Part shown: piece after piece, positions 15,100-24,266 of the stretch | How the letters are laid out: every line of letters begins with the position of its first letter | Position numbering within the stretch: position 1 is the stretch's first letter | Assembly: GCF_900107125.1 (NCBI RefSeq) | Contig: NZ_FNOU01000004.1 | Span: 1 to 64,000 of the forward strand | From: Eubacterium barkeri | GTDB lineage: Bacteria; Bacillota; Clostridia; Eubacteriales; Eubacteriaceae | Direction: 5' to 3' | Length of the DNA stretch: 64,000 nt | Translations under genes and position numbers: made by a program | The notes under the pieces: model-generated | What the model was told of the DNA's origin: nothing | Seen by the model: the letters and a program-made list of their open reading frames with translations, nothing else | Database searches by the model: none

Positions 15100-17346
15100 A
15101 TGAAACTTAAGAAGATGGCAATTATAAATTATAGACAGTTTCAGAATGCAGTTATTAATTTTGACGAGGAATTGACAATTTTAGCGGGTGCAAATAATAG
15201 TGGAAAAACGTCGATTATTGAATTGTTTAAAAGGATTTTTAAAGATAAAAAATTTTCAAAAGAGGATATTTCGGCGGAATATTTCTCAAAGTTACAGCAT
15301 GACTTTATATGTAGTATAGATAAAATTTATAATATTACCGCAAATGAAACAGAGTTCAGAGAAAATATTAAGAAAGAATTTTCTATAGAGAATAAAAATA
15401 AGTGGACGGCTATTAAAATTAAGATAGAAGTTCAGTATGACAAGAGTGAAAGTATTTCTTTATTTTCCGATTATTTAATGGAATTAAATGACACATGTAC
15501 AGGTTTTTTCTTTTTGTTTAACTATGAAATTAATATAGCCGAATTAAATAAATGTCTTGGCTTGAATGCTACAAATTTATTTGATAAAAAACATGAAATA
15601 CAAGAACTAAAATCAAATAGAAAAACCAAGGAAACCAGCGTAAAGTTAACAGAATTAAAAGTGGAGTATGAAGAATTTTTGATAGAAATATTTAGTGAGG
15701 CATTAGAAAATAGAGTATATTTTGCCGATATAAATTATGAAAATATAGAACCGATTGGGATAAGAGAATTTCAATCCCTTTTCAATTATAATTATTTAAA
15801 TGCAACGCGTCTATTAAATGACGAAAAAACAGACAATTATTTTTCGATAAGTAAAGAACTACTTAGTCATTTTAAAAGAAGTAGGGATTGGGAAGAATTT
15901 AAGAAACAAATAATTAAAGATATTAAAGGTGGTCTAAGGAAACAAAAACTTAATGAGAAAGTTAAAGAACATTCTTTAATAAAAGCACAAAATGCTTTGG
16001 AGAATATTGAAAAATATTTTGAGTATAACAAAGGAGAATTTTCGTTACAAACAGATATTTCTGATGAATTGCTCTTGGACTTTTTATCATCTTCATTACA
16101 GACGTTTTTTGAATTTGAAAATGGGACTAAACTTAAAGAGTTTTCTCAGGGATTAGGGATAAGCAATCTGATATATATGTGCTTAAAAGTAGAAGCATTC
16201 GTTCAACAATATCAGTCCGATGTAGTAGATATCTTTGTTATTGAAGAACCGGAAGCTCATATGCATCCTCAGATGGAAAGAATGTTAATTGAATTTATAA
16301 ATGAAATATTATTAAATGAGGATAATAACCGTGTACAGGGGATGATTACAACACATTCTAGTGAGATAATTAAGTGTTCCGATTTAAGAAATATTAGGGT
16401 AATAAGGATTGATAAGCTTTTAAAAAGTTCTGTTTATGACATGAATTTATTCAAACAGAATCTAGATACAGAAGAAGAAAGACAGTTTTTTTCATTTTTA
16501 TTTTCTATAAATTATTCAGATTTAATATTTGCTAATAAAGTAATTATGTATGAAGGAGATACGGAGAAACTATATATTGAAAAACTTCTGTCAACAAAAG
16601 AATTTGAAGGGTTGTCTAATCAATATATTTCTTTTGTACAAGTTGGTGGTGCATATGCTCATTGGTATAGAAAGTTGGTGCATTTCCTGAAAATAAGGAC
16701 GCTGATAATTACAGATATTGACTATTGCAAAAAACTTACATCAATCAATGAAATAAAATATGATGATGGAATTACAAATGCAGGCTTGATTCAGTATTAT
16801 AAAGATTATGTTACTCTAAGTATATTAAAGAGGGATATCTTATCGTATTGTGAACATAAATGTAGACAACATCGAAAAGATTGTCTTTATGAAAAGGCGG
16901 AGATTGAAAAGATATCTTTAATACAGGAAGATTTGCGAAAGAGACCATGCCCTAAAATAAAAAAACCTGATTATTCTATTATAAAAGTAAAACCTACTGT
17001 TACAGATATTGATTTATGGATTAAAGATACGGATGATGAAATGATTAAAGTTGTATCACAAGGCGAGAGGGATGCATATACTCGTACATTAGAAGAGGCC
17101 ATGCTATGCAAACTTCTAGGAATTACAGTAGAGAGTATAAATAGTGTAGATTGGTGGAAAAAGCAGATACTGAATAATAAAATTAAATTATATATTCCAA
17201 CTAGAAAAAAGAATATAACGGTGAGAGATATTTTAAATGAGAATAAAAACAATAAAACAGATTTTATGTATTCGATAATTTTATCGGAATTACATTTAAA
17301 AGCTTTGCCAAATTATATACGGGAGGGATTGATGTGGCTGATGTAA
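15100..17346 (+). CDS. OLD family ATP-dependent endonuclease (class 2 OLD, GajA-like)
   Basis: A 748-residue protein. The N-terminal ABC/SMC-type ATPase domain has Walker A GANNSGKTS (residues 30-38) and Walker B with the helix signature VIEEPEAHMHPQ (about 380-396). A C-terminal TOPRIM nuclease domain has the catalytic glutamate in YEGDTEKLYIEKL (about 483) and the D-x-D in ITDID (about 536). A cysteine-rich insertion (CEHKCRQHRKDC, about 582) may bind zinc. OLD nucleases encoded next to a UvrD-like helicase form class 2, which includes GajA of the Gabija anti-phage system. It is longer than typical GajA (about 580). The downstream helicase overlaps it by 13 bases. Confidence 0.8.
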   Translation: MKLKKMAIINYRQFQNAVINFDEELTILAGANNSGKTSIIELFKRIFKDKKFSKEDISAEYFSKLQHDFICSIDKIYNITANETEFRENIKKEFSIENKNKWTAIKIKIEVQYDKSESISLFSDYLMELNDTCTGFFFLFNYEINIAELNKCLGLNATNLFDKKHEIQELKSNRKTKETSVKLTELKVEYEEFLIEIFSEALENRVYFADINYENIEPIGIREFQSLFNYNYLNATRLLNDEKTDNYFSISKELLSHFKRSRDWEEFKKQIIKDIKGGLRKQKLNEKVKEHSLIKAQNALENIEKYFEYNKGEFSLQTDISDELLLDFLSSSLQTFFEFENGTKLKEFSQGLGISNLIYMCLKVEAFVQQYQSDVVDIFVIEEPEAHMHPQMERMLIEFINEILLNEDNNRVQGMITTHSSEIIKCSDLRNIRVIRIDKLLKSSVYDMNLFKQNLDTEEERQFFSFLFSINYSDLIFANKVIMYEGDTEKLYIEKLLSTKEFEGLSNQYISFVQVGGAYAHWYRKLVHFLKIRTLIITDIDYCKKLTSINEIKYDDGITNAGLIQYYKDYVTLSILKRDILSYCEHKCRQHRKDCLYEKAEIEKISLIQEDLRKRPCPKIKKPDYSIIKVKPTVTDIDLWIKDTDDEMIKVVSQGERDAYTRTLEEAMLCKLLGITVESINSVDWWKKQILNNKIKLYIPTRKKNITVRDILNENKNNKTDFMYSIILSELHLKALPNYIREGLMWLM

Positions 17347-19244
17347 AGAAAATAAATAATATGTTTTTGGTTAACGCACCAGCAGGTAGTGGAAAAACGA
17401 CATACATTGAAAATTCGATTGTTAATCTGCTCGCCCAATATCCTAATCGTAGAATACTGAGCATTACTTACACAAATAGAGCAAAGGATGAATTGAATAC
17501 TAGAATTGATAGTAAAAATGTGACAATAGATACCATTCATTCGTTTCTTTCCAAATTCGTTGGTCTTTATCTTTCAAAACCTGAGGTGATTGATTTATAT
17601 ATTCAGGTATTTGAAAATAAGATAAAGTCACAGATTGATAATGGTGAAAAAGACTCCAAAAATGTAAGATATATTGATAAGTTTGGAAAACTAGATTTTG
17701 AAACTATTAAAAATAATGTACATAAAATTTTTTATAATGAGCAGGCCTATAGTAGCTATTATTATGGAGGGCTTTCTCATGATGATATATTGTTTTTCTG
17801 CCGCAAGATGTTTGAAAAATTTGCGATGTTAAAAAAACGTTTATCTAATAAATATGCATATATTTTTATTGATGAATATCAAGATACATCTGCAGATGTG
17901 TTATATATTTTTTATCAATCAGTGCTGAATACAAGCAGTAACTTATACTTGCTTGGAGACAAAATGCAAGAGATATACAATAATTATGATGGTTCTTTTA
18001 ATTCTATACTTAGTGAGTTTAACCAAAATGAGGATTTGAGTATTAATTATCGCTGTTCTTCAAATATTGTGGGAATACTCAACAACTTATATAATGACGA
18101 GAAATTTTACCAGCAACCTAACAATTCTTGTGGGAAGGTTAATCCTACGGTCATGATAACAAATGTTTTTTCGGAATCTTTTGTTGAACAATTTAAAGAT
18201 TATATGCAGTTATATCTTTTTAATCGAGAACGCTTTGAAAAGATTGGAGCAGGCGATTTATTTAGGGCATTATCAGATATGAAAGCATATAAATTTCCTT
18301 CACAATATACGCCTGTTGATGCGTTGACGGATACGACAAATGATAATCCAGACAAATTATTTCGGATATTGTTTTGTATTTGTGATTTTATCAAAATGGT
18401 AAGTATGGCTGCATATGGTAAAAGCATTCAATTTGCCAGAGAAAAAAAGCAAATATTTAACAGCGAATTTACTAATATTGAATTTCATAATGATAAAATT
18501 ATTTTCTCAGATAAAGTTCAATGGTTAGAGGAAATATATGAGTCTTCAACGATGACCATACAAGAATTTTGTGAATTTTTAATTGATAATGAATATTGCA
18601 ATAAGGATGTTTTTCGCCCATTGCTGGAAGCTATAGAATATGAAGAAGTGTTGAAAGTTTCGTTGTCTCAATTGCATGCACTATATGCATATTTAGGTGC
18701 TCCTAGTGTTTCTACACAGCATGGAGTAAAAGGAGAAGGTCATAATAATGTTTGTTTTATTGCTGAAGATTCAACTCGAAATCCAATTGTTTATATGTAT
18801 GAGTTTTTTCGCTTGCTATGTGTTGAGGATGTTAATCTGACGGATTTTCAAAATTTCTATTATGATTATGTATCTGAAATAAAATCAATTGATTTAACGC
18901 ATTTAAAACCAGCTAAAACCTATAGTGTTCATGAGGGTGAGTATTTAAAGTACGCTCAGTATATAAAAAATAGGTATAAGGATAATAAATATTTTTCGTT
19001 TTGCCAACAAAAATATTATGATAAGTATTTAAGTAATCCTAATTCAACTAATGCAAAAGAGTGCTTTAAATCAACAAAAATTCGGGGGACTTTATGGGCA
19101 TATAAATTATTTTATGTGGGCTGCTCTCGTGCAAAAGAAAATTTAGTTATTGTAATAGATGAGAATAAAATAGCTTCATTTAGAGATGAATTTATAGAAA
19201 GAATGAAAGCAATAGGATTTGACGTGATTATTACGGTGCGATGA
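17334..19244 (+). CDS. UvrD/Rep-like superfamily 1 helicase (GajB-like)
   Basis: A 636-residue helicase with Walker A APAGSGKTT (about 15-23), motif Ia (SITYTNRAKDEL), motif II FIDEYQDTSADVL (about 177), motif III GDKMQEIYN, motif IV region NYRCSSNIV and motif VI YVGCSRAKENL (about 594). It starts with GTG at 17334 inside the OLD gene, after GGGAGGG, so translation is coupled. In Gabija, GajB senses DNA ends or termini and works with the GajA nuclease against phage. The stop codon lies exactly where the IS21 end begins, so a few native C-terminal residues may have been replaced. Confidence 0.8.
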   Translation: MADVKKINNMFLVNAPAGSGKTTYIENSIVNLLAQYPNRRILSITYTNRAKDELNTRIDSKNVTIDTIHSFLSKFVGLYLSKPEVIDLYIQVFENKIKSQIDNGEKDSKNVRYIDKFGKLDFETIKNNVHKIFYNEQAYSSYYYGGLSHDDILFFCRKMFEKFAMLKKRLSNKYAYIFIDEYQDTSADVLYIFYQSVLNTSSNLYLLGDKMQEIYNNYDGSFNSILSEFNQNEDLSINYRCSSNIVGILNNLYNDEKFYQQPNNSCGKVNPTVMITNVFSESFVEQFKDYMQLYLFNRERFEKIGAGDLFRALSDMKAYKFPSQYTPVDALTDTTNDNPDKLFRILFCICDFIKMVSMAAYGKSIQFAREKKQIFNSEFTNIEFHNDKIIFSDKVQWLEEIYESSTMTIQEFCEFLIDNEYCNKDVFRPLLEAIEYEEVLKVSLSQLHALYAYLGAPSVSTQHGVKGEGHNNVCFIAEDSTRNPIVYMYEFFRLLCVEDVNLTDFQNFYYDYVSEIKSIDLTHLKPAKTYSVHEGEYLKYAQYIKNRYKDNKYFSFCQQKYYDKYLSNPNSTNAKECFKSTKIRGTLWAYKLFYVGCSRAKENLVIVIDENKIASFRDEFIERMKAIGFDVIITVR

Positions 19245-19316
19245 AATCGCTGTTCCGGAGGACAGGAAATCAGTAGTCCGGAACAGGAAATCATCTGTGT
19301 CATGTTACATGCGAGT

Positions 19317-20093
19317 TTACTCGCTTAAGGACTGATCCAGTCCATATACTTCCCTCATGGACCTGTAGTTCGTAGGATCTGTGGGAATAATATTGATTTT
19401 ATAAGCATCATGTTTGATCCTATCCAGGATAGCTTCCGCCAGAGGGCTATCATCACCGCCTAACTGGTCATACCATCCACTTTGATCATACTGTGAGCAA
19501 AAGATGGTAGATGATTTACGGCGACGTCTGTGAAGCAGTTCAAGGATATCCTGCTTTTCGGATTCCGTTGGCTTCAGAAGGAGCCATTCATCAATGATGA
19601 GCAGAATCGGGTTGGCATACTTAGCTAGAATCTTTTTATAAGTACCTTCGTTTCTGGACATCTCCAAATCGAGCAGAAGATCCGGGAGCCTGACATATTT
19701 GGTCTTATATCGTTGTTTGCATGCTTCCATACCAAATGCACAGGCCATGTAGGTCTTTCCACTGCCTGTAGCACCTGTAATAAAGAGATTACGGTGTTCA
19801 GTGATATATTCGCAGGTTGCAAGCCTTCTGATGAGGTCTCGATTAAGCTTGCGACCTGAAGTGTAGTTGATATCTTCAATGTACGCCTCAGGCTGATCGA
19901 ATCCGGCATTCCTGATCAGTCTTTTCAGACTGTTGCTTTTTCGGTTGCTGTATTCGATGTCTACCAGCATTCCAAATCGATCTTCAAAAGAGATTTCTTT
20001 CATCTTGAAATCATTCCGCTGGTGGAGGAATGCATCTGACATAGCTGTCAGTCGCATTTCTATTAACTTATCAATCGTACTTTGGTTGGTCAT
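19317..20093 (-). CDS. istB: IS21 family helper ATPase IstB
   Basis: A 258-residue AAA+ protein of the DnaC/IstB family with Walker A GATGSGKTY, Walker B LLIIDEW and sensor FCSQYDQSGWYDQL. IstB forms an ATP-dependent oligomer on target DNA and recruits and activates the IstA transposase. It is full length for the family, starts 5 bp after istA and appears intact. Confidence 0.96.
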   Translation of the reverse strand: MTNQSTIDKLIEMRLTAMSDAFLHQRNDFKMKEISFEDRFGMLVDIEYSNRKSNSLKRLIRNAGFDQPEAYIEDINYTSGRKLNRDLIRRLATCEYITEHRNLFITGATGSGKTYMACAFGMEACKQRYKTKYVRLPDLLLDLEMSRNEGTYKKILAKYANPILLIIDEWLLLKPTESEKQDILELLHRRRRKSSTIFCSQYDQSGWYDQLGGDDSPLAEAILDRIKHDAYKINIIPTDPTNYRSMREVYGLDQSLSE

Positions 20094-20098
20094 GGTTC

Positions 20099-21655
20099 TT
20101 ACCTCCTGTAATAGTCAGCACCTCGGGTGAGGGCGTGTTTATTCTGTGTGGTGACGGATTCGGATGCTTGTGTCGCATCTGCTTCTGGTATGAGCTTGTC
20201 TTGTTGTCCCGCTGCAAGGATGTTCTTGATGCTCTTGTAGCTGGGACTCGCTGTATAGCTGAGAGCCTTTTTACAGGCCTTCTCCAACCGGTCGACAGAA
20301 TACTTGTCGGCCAGCTTTAAAAGCCCCATACAGCTGCGATAGGACTGCTGCTCCACACGTTGGGAGGAAAGAATCGCATTTACAACCTGGAACGTATTGC
20401 TGCCAATCCGTTCAGCCCATTTACGGAAACGATCACCATTCCATTCAAGGTACTCCTGATGGTCTTTGGGCATATGCTCCGTAACTGTACTGTATTGTCC
20501 CTTGCGTCCGTACAGACGGCGATGGGAGGCAATACGATTGTGGTTATAAAAGATTTCAATAGTGCCGTCTGTAACCCTGATATCTACCTTGCGTTTTATA
20601 TATTCATACGGAACTGAGTATAGCATTCCGGCGCAAGATATGTGATAATTGAACTGAACGGTGGCTTGTTTCCATTCCGCCAGTTCGTATGGGGTAGCCG
20701 GTAGTGGTGCCAGCAATGGCAGTTCTTCGTCGTGGAAGATTTCATACCGGCTGCCCTCTTTCTTTTGGAATGGCCGATGTGTAAAAGCTTCCAGCTTTTC
20801 TCGAATGGCATGGTTTAATTCTGCTAAAGAGAAGAACTGTTCATCGCGTAATGCTGCAGTGATCCAAGTCGATATATTTCCAACGGATCCTTCTGCATTT
20901 GGTTTATCCTTTGGTGCCCTTACACGGGCAGGGATAATGGCAGTTCCATAGTGCTCAGCCATCTCGTGATAAACAGTATTGACTTGCTGGTCATACCAGC
21001 TTTTGTTATGGATCACTGCGGTTTTGCAGTTATCCGGAACAAGGATTCTTGCCACACCTCCAAAGTATTCATACATGTGGATATGGGCTGTGATCCAAGC
21101 GTTCTGTTTCTCATTGATAAAAGCTTCAACGTATGGATACTGGCTATAAGTCATGACTCCGACAAACAGGAAAGCATCAGTAATTTCTCCTGTATCAGGG
21201 TCAATGATTCGGGCTGGATCTCCAGCCCAGTCAACCTCGACCTGCTCTCCAGGCTTGCGGTTGATGTGCATGGTAGCACGGCGTTTCTGTTCATCCTGCT
21301 GGATGTGGAAGCAGAACTGAGAATACATAAGAGGCTCATCACCGCTGAGGCGACAGTCTTCTAAGTATTCTGTCCACAGGAGCTTTTTGTTTACTCCGTT
21401 GCGGAGAAGTTCTTTGCGGATGTGCTCGTAGTCCGGCATGCGCTTTGGTCTAACTGCCTGACTTCCTTTGGGAAACATTAGTTTCTCAAGCGCTTCATCT
21501 GTGAGAGTAGCATTTAACGGCCATTGAAGCTTCAATTCTCTGGCACGATGCTGAACTTTCACAATTGTTTTTTGAGAAACACCACAGCTTTGTATGATGT
21601 TCCTTTGCGACAATCCTAAAGCTGTAAGCCTTAGGATTTCACGGTATTTGGTCAT
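20099..21655 (-). CDS. istA: IS21 family transposase IstA
   Basis: A 518-residue transposase. The N-terminal helix-turn-helix (LTALGLSQRNIIQSCGVSQ) binds the element ends. An RNase H-fold DDE domain follows (VEVDWAGDPARIID for the first Asp, VPDNCKTAV for the second, PNAEGSV with the Glu), and then the C-terminal beta domain typical of IS21. It is apparently intact, so with istB the element may still be active. Confidence 0.96.
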   Translation of the reverse strand: MTKYREILRLTALGLSQRNIIQSCGVSQKTIVKVQHRARELKLQWPLNATLTDEALEKLMFPKGSQAVRPKRMPDYEHIRKELLRNGVNKKLLWTEYLEDCRLSGDEPLMYSQFCFHIQQDEQKRRATMHINRKPGEQVEVDWAGDPARIIDPDTGEITDAFLFVGVMTYSQYPYVEAFINEKQNAWITAHIHMYEYFGGVARILVPDNCKTAVIHNKSWYDQQVNTVYHEMAEHYGTAIIPARVRAPKDKPNAEGSVGNISTWITAALRDEQFFSLAELNHAIREKLEAFTHRPFQKKEGSRYEIFHDEELPLLAPLPATPYELAEWKQATVQFNYHISCAGMLYSVPYEYIKRKVDIRVTDGTIEIFYNHNRIASHRRLYGRKGQYSTVTEHMPKDHQEYLEWNGDRFRKWAERIGSNTFQVVNAILSSQRVEQQSYRSCMGLLKLADKYSVDRLEKACKKALSYTASPSYKSIKNILAAGQQDKLIPEADATQASESVTTQNKHALTRGADYYRR

Positions 21656-21820
21656 AAAATACAGACCTCCTTATAATGGATTTACATCGGCGGAACCAAT
21701 GCATATCTCCATTATAAAGCTAGTGGAATGCTGATTTCCATGCCCGGTATTATGATTTCCTATAAAACGGAATAGTGATTTCCGGAAACCGGACAGGTGA
21801 TGGAAATCACCCCGGAATAC

Positions 21821-22597
21821 TCAATATCTCCAAATCAAGACTTTCAATTCTTCGATGGTCATTTTTTCGGTATCATAGCGGTTATACAAAAGTTCGGATT
21901 TCATTCGTGCCCACACGCTTTCGCACCTGGCGTTATCGTGGCAACGACCACCGGCACTGTTCATGCTCTGCGTGATATGGTATTTCTTGAGTGCGTTGCG
22001 ATAGCAGTTACTGGTGTATTGCGTTCCCCTGTCACTGTGACAGATAGCACCTTCAAGCCCTGGATAGGCCTTATAGGCGTTTTCCAGCGTTCTTTCGCAT
22101 AGGGGGGCCTTCATGTTGTTGTCCATGGCGAGGCCAAGGACACTCAAATCGAAACAGTCGAAAATGGCGGAGATGTAAAGTTTGCCATCCTTTGCCTTGA
22201 TCTGTGTTATGTCCGTGACGCACTTCGTAAGCGGTTCATCAGATTTCTGGGCTTCTTTATCGGCTTTGGTGATTCCGTTCGGCCTGCGTTTAGGACGGTG
22301 GCTTATTCCGACTTCCTCCATCACACGGTAGACCGTCCTTTCACTGGGTATATCGATATTCTCTGGCTGCTTCAGGAGAAGCGCATCGCGCATCCGGATA
22401 CGGCCGTAGGTATCGTTGCACTCATCCTCCTTGAGAATCGCCATCATCGCATCAACAAGGGGCTGGTATTTCCAGGGGTGGTCTTTTACCTGAAGGTATT
22501 GATAAAATCCCTGTCGACTGATATGGAGAATGCGGCAATAAAGGGAGAGTTTTCCTTTGTTCGAGCCGTCAGCTATCTTCGATGCAATGAACTTCAT
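21821..22597 (-). pseudogene. IS3 family transposase OrfB, truncated
   Basis: The DDE catalytic core is readable: VTDITQIK (first D), CHSDRGTQYTS (second D) and NARCESVWARMKSE (E). The frame stops after KVLIWRY, where relatives continue with a further 30 or so residues (F-M-S-Y-W-N-N-R-R type). The TGA comes from the adjoining IS21 end. The product normally arises by -1 frameshifting from orfA, near the TTAAAG at about 22665, so the ATG at 22597 is not necessarily used. Confidence 0.8.
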
Positions 22598-22922
22598 TCT
22601 TTCGTTCTTGCTGATTTCCGACGGCTCGCGGCGAAAAAAGCGCTGGCTTCCTCCAGAATTCTTTAAGACGACGAATCTCTTTATCCTGTACCTTAACGTG
22701 CTGGCGCAGGCTGATGAGCTCCTCGGTCAATGACATAGCGCTTGTTGGCGTCTGTGAACCTGGCCCCAGGTCTAACTTGCCGAGTCGGCAGGATCTCATC
22801 CAGGAATACAGTGTATTCTTGGGAATGCCGAGTTCCTTAGCTGCCGTTGATTGACTAATTTCTTTTGCTAGCTTCACGGCCTGTATCTTATATTCTGAAT
22901 CATATTGTCTATTCTTTGCCAT
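22569..22922 (-). CDS. IS3 family transposase OrfA
   Basis: A 117-residue helix-turn-helix protein starting MAKNRQYDSEYK after GGAGACGATAAA, with the HTH segment STAAKELGIPKNTLYSWMR and a C-terminal leucine-zipper-like helix (EELISLRQHVKVQDKEIRRLKE). It binds the IS ends and provides the N-terminal part of the OrfAB fusion transposase. The partner orfB is truncated, so the element is probably inactive on its own. Confidence 0.88.
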   Translation of the reverse strand: MAKNRQYDSEYKIQAVKLAKEISQSTAAKELGIPKNTLYSWMRSCRLGKLDLGPGSQTPTSAMSLTEELISLRQHVKVQDKEIRRLKEFWRKPALFSPRAVGNQQERKNEVHCIEDS

Positions 22923-23125
22923 TTTATCGTCTCCTTCTGATTCTTTAATTAGCTTAAATCCTTGTGAATCAGATGTCAACTAAAATTATACAACATCAAA
23001 GATACTTTGCTGCTCTTCCTTGGCGGTTTAGCAAAAAACCTTGAGGCAAATATATCAACTTTTTTAGACAATATCGTTTTAGCTTTTCCTTGGGGTTTCG
23101 ACTGTGCGTTTATGATAATACGCTA

Positions 23126-24262
23126 CTATTCATTGTCAAAAGAACAATCTTTCTTTTCATCAAGTAGAACATCCACGACCTTTATTGTAGATAAATCATT
23201 CCTACTTGGGTTTGCAACATTATCTAATCTTCTCGCATGATTCATAACCAAATTATCATAGATATTTCTAGCTAATCTTCCATTAGAAAAATTCTCATCT
23301 TTTTTAGAGATTTGTTTTTCAAAATATGAATGTACTAACTCTTTTGCATCATCATCCAAGCGATAATCGTTTTTCTGACACATAGAAAAAAGAATCGCAT
23401 CTAATTCGTCAGAATCATAATCATTAAATTCTATATACGTATTGAATCGAGATTTTAAGCCAGGGTTAGATTCGAAAAATTTCCTCATTGGCTCTGTGTA
23501 TCCTGCTACAATGACAACCAAATCGTCTCTGTAATCTTCCAATGCCTTCGTAAGTTCAGTAAGGCACTCTTTTCCGTACGAATCAGAATTTTCATTTTCA
23601 GTAATGCTATATGCCTCATCGATAAACAGAACTCCACCTTTTGCTTTCTCTATAACTGATTTGACTTTTAATGCGGTTTGACCTTGATAACCCGCAATTA
23701 AATCTGTTCTAGAGACCTCAACAAAATGCCCCATAGATAATAAGCCTATTTCCTTATAGATTCTTCCCACTATTCTTGCTACAGTTGTTTTGCCAGTGCC
23801 TGGATTTCCTGTAAAAGCCAGGTGCAATGTGTTTTTTGATGAATACAAGTTGTTCTCGCTACGAAGTTTTTGCACTTTTTGATAAGCTATTAAATCATCA
23901 ACTTTTCCTTTAACAGTAGCCAGACCAACAAGTGAATTTAATTCTTCTAACAATTCTTGTAAGGTGCGTTTGTCTTCTGTTTCTCGGCTTTTCTTTTCAT
24001 TACTACAGATATCTAAAAGTTTCCTATAGCCATAAAAGTCAATTATGCAATTTCTAAGAGATGCTGCAACCTGCTTTGTTTCTTTAGAGTACTTGTTGGA
24101 ATCAATTATTCGATTAATTCGTTTCAGCAGTTCAATCGTTGATTTTTCATCATCATTTTCTTCCGTTATCACATTTGCATATCGTGTTACTTCTCCTCCA
24201 GCAGATATTAGTGCATCAAGTGTAGAGGCAGTGGTATTCATTGCATTAATATATTTTTCCAT
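23126..24262 (-). CDS. AAA+ ATPase of the CbbX/SpoVK (EccA-like) type
   Basis: A 378-residue protein. The N-terminal 100 residues are helical and unassigned. From about residue 115 there is a CbbX/SpoVK AAA+ domain: ELNSLVGLATVKGKV, Walker A GNPGTGKTT, the pore-type GHFVEVSRTDLIAGYQGQT, Walker B VLFIDEAYS, sensor 1 VIVAGYTEPM, arginine finger region NPGLKSRF, and the C-terminal lid with FSNGRLARNIYD. Relatives remodel protein complexes (Rubisco activase CbbX, type VII secretion EccA). It is last in a four-gene operon, 4 bp after the coiled-coil gene. Its client is unknown; the shared tail of two operon partners is a candidate. Confidence 0.85.
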   Translation of the reverse strand: MEKYINAMNTTASTLDALISAGGEVTRYANVITEENDDEKSTIELLKRINRIIDSNKYSKETKQVAASLRNCIIDFYGYRKLLDICSNEKKSRETEDKRTLQELLEELNSLVGLATVKGKVDDLIAYQKVQKLRSENNLYSSKNTLHLAFTGNPGTGKTTVARIVGRIYKEIGLLSMGHFVEVSRTDLIAGYQGQTALKVKSVIEKAKGGVLFIDEAYSITENENSDSYGKECLTELTKALEDYRDDLVVIVAGYTEPMRKFFESNPGLKSRFNTYIEFNDYDSDELDAILFSMCQKNDYRLDDDAKELVHSYFEKQISKKDENFSNGRLARNIYDNLVMNHARRLDNVANPSRNDLSTIKVVDVLLDEKKDCSFDNE

Positions 24263-24266
24263 CAGA

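Larger units (their letters stand above)
19242..21823. mobile_element. IS21 family insertion sequence
   Basis: It contains istA and istB on the minus strand, with multiple short terminal repeats. On the left, GGAAATCA recurs at about 19265 and 19285. On the right, the same octamer recurs three times on the minus strand between 21730 and 21785. Both ends show TTCCGG-rich sequence: TGTTCCGGAGG near 19251, and TATTCCGGGG near 21810 on the minus strand. The ends are set at the TGA at 19242 and the TCA at 21821-21823, where two genes are cut off. A more internal right end near 21795 is possible. No matching target duplication was found. Confidence 0.75.
21821..22982. mobile_element. IS3 family insertion sequence, 3' end truncated
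   Basis: orfA and orfB overlap on the minus strand. The right end near 22982 shows AGTTGACATCTGATTCACAAGG on the minus strand, a plausible IS3 terminal repeat. The other end is missing, because orfB is cut where the IS21 begins. Confidence 0.75.
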
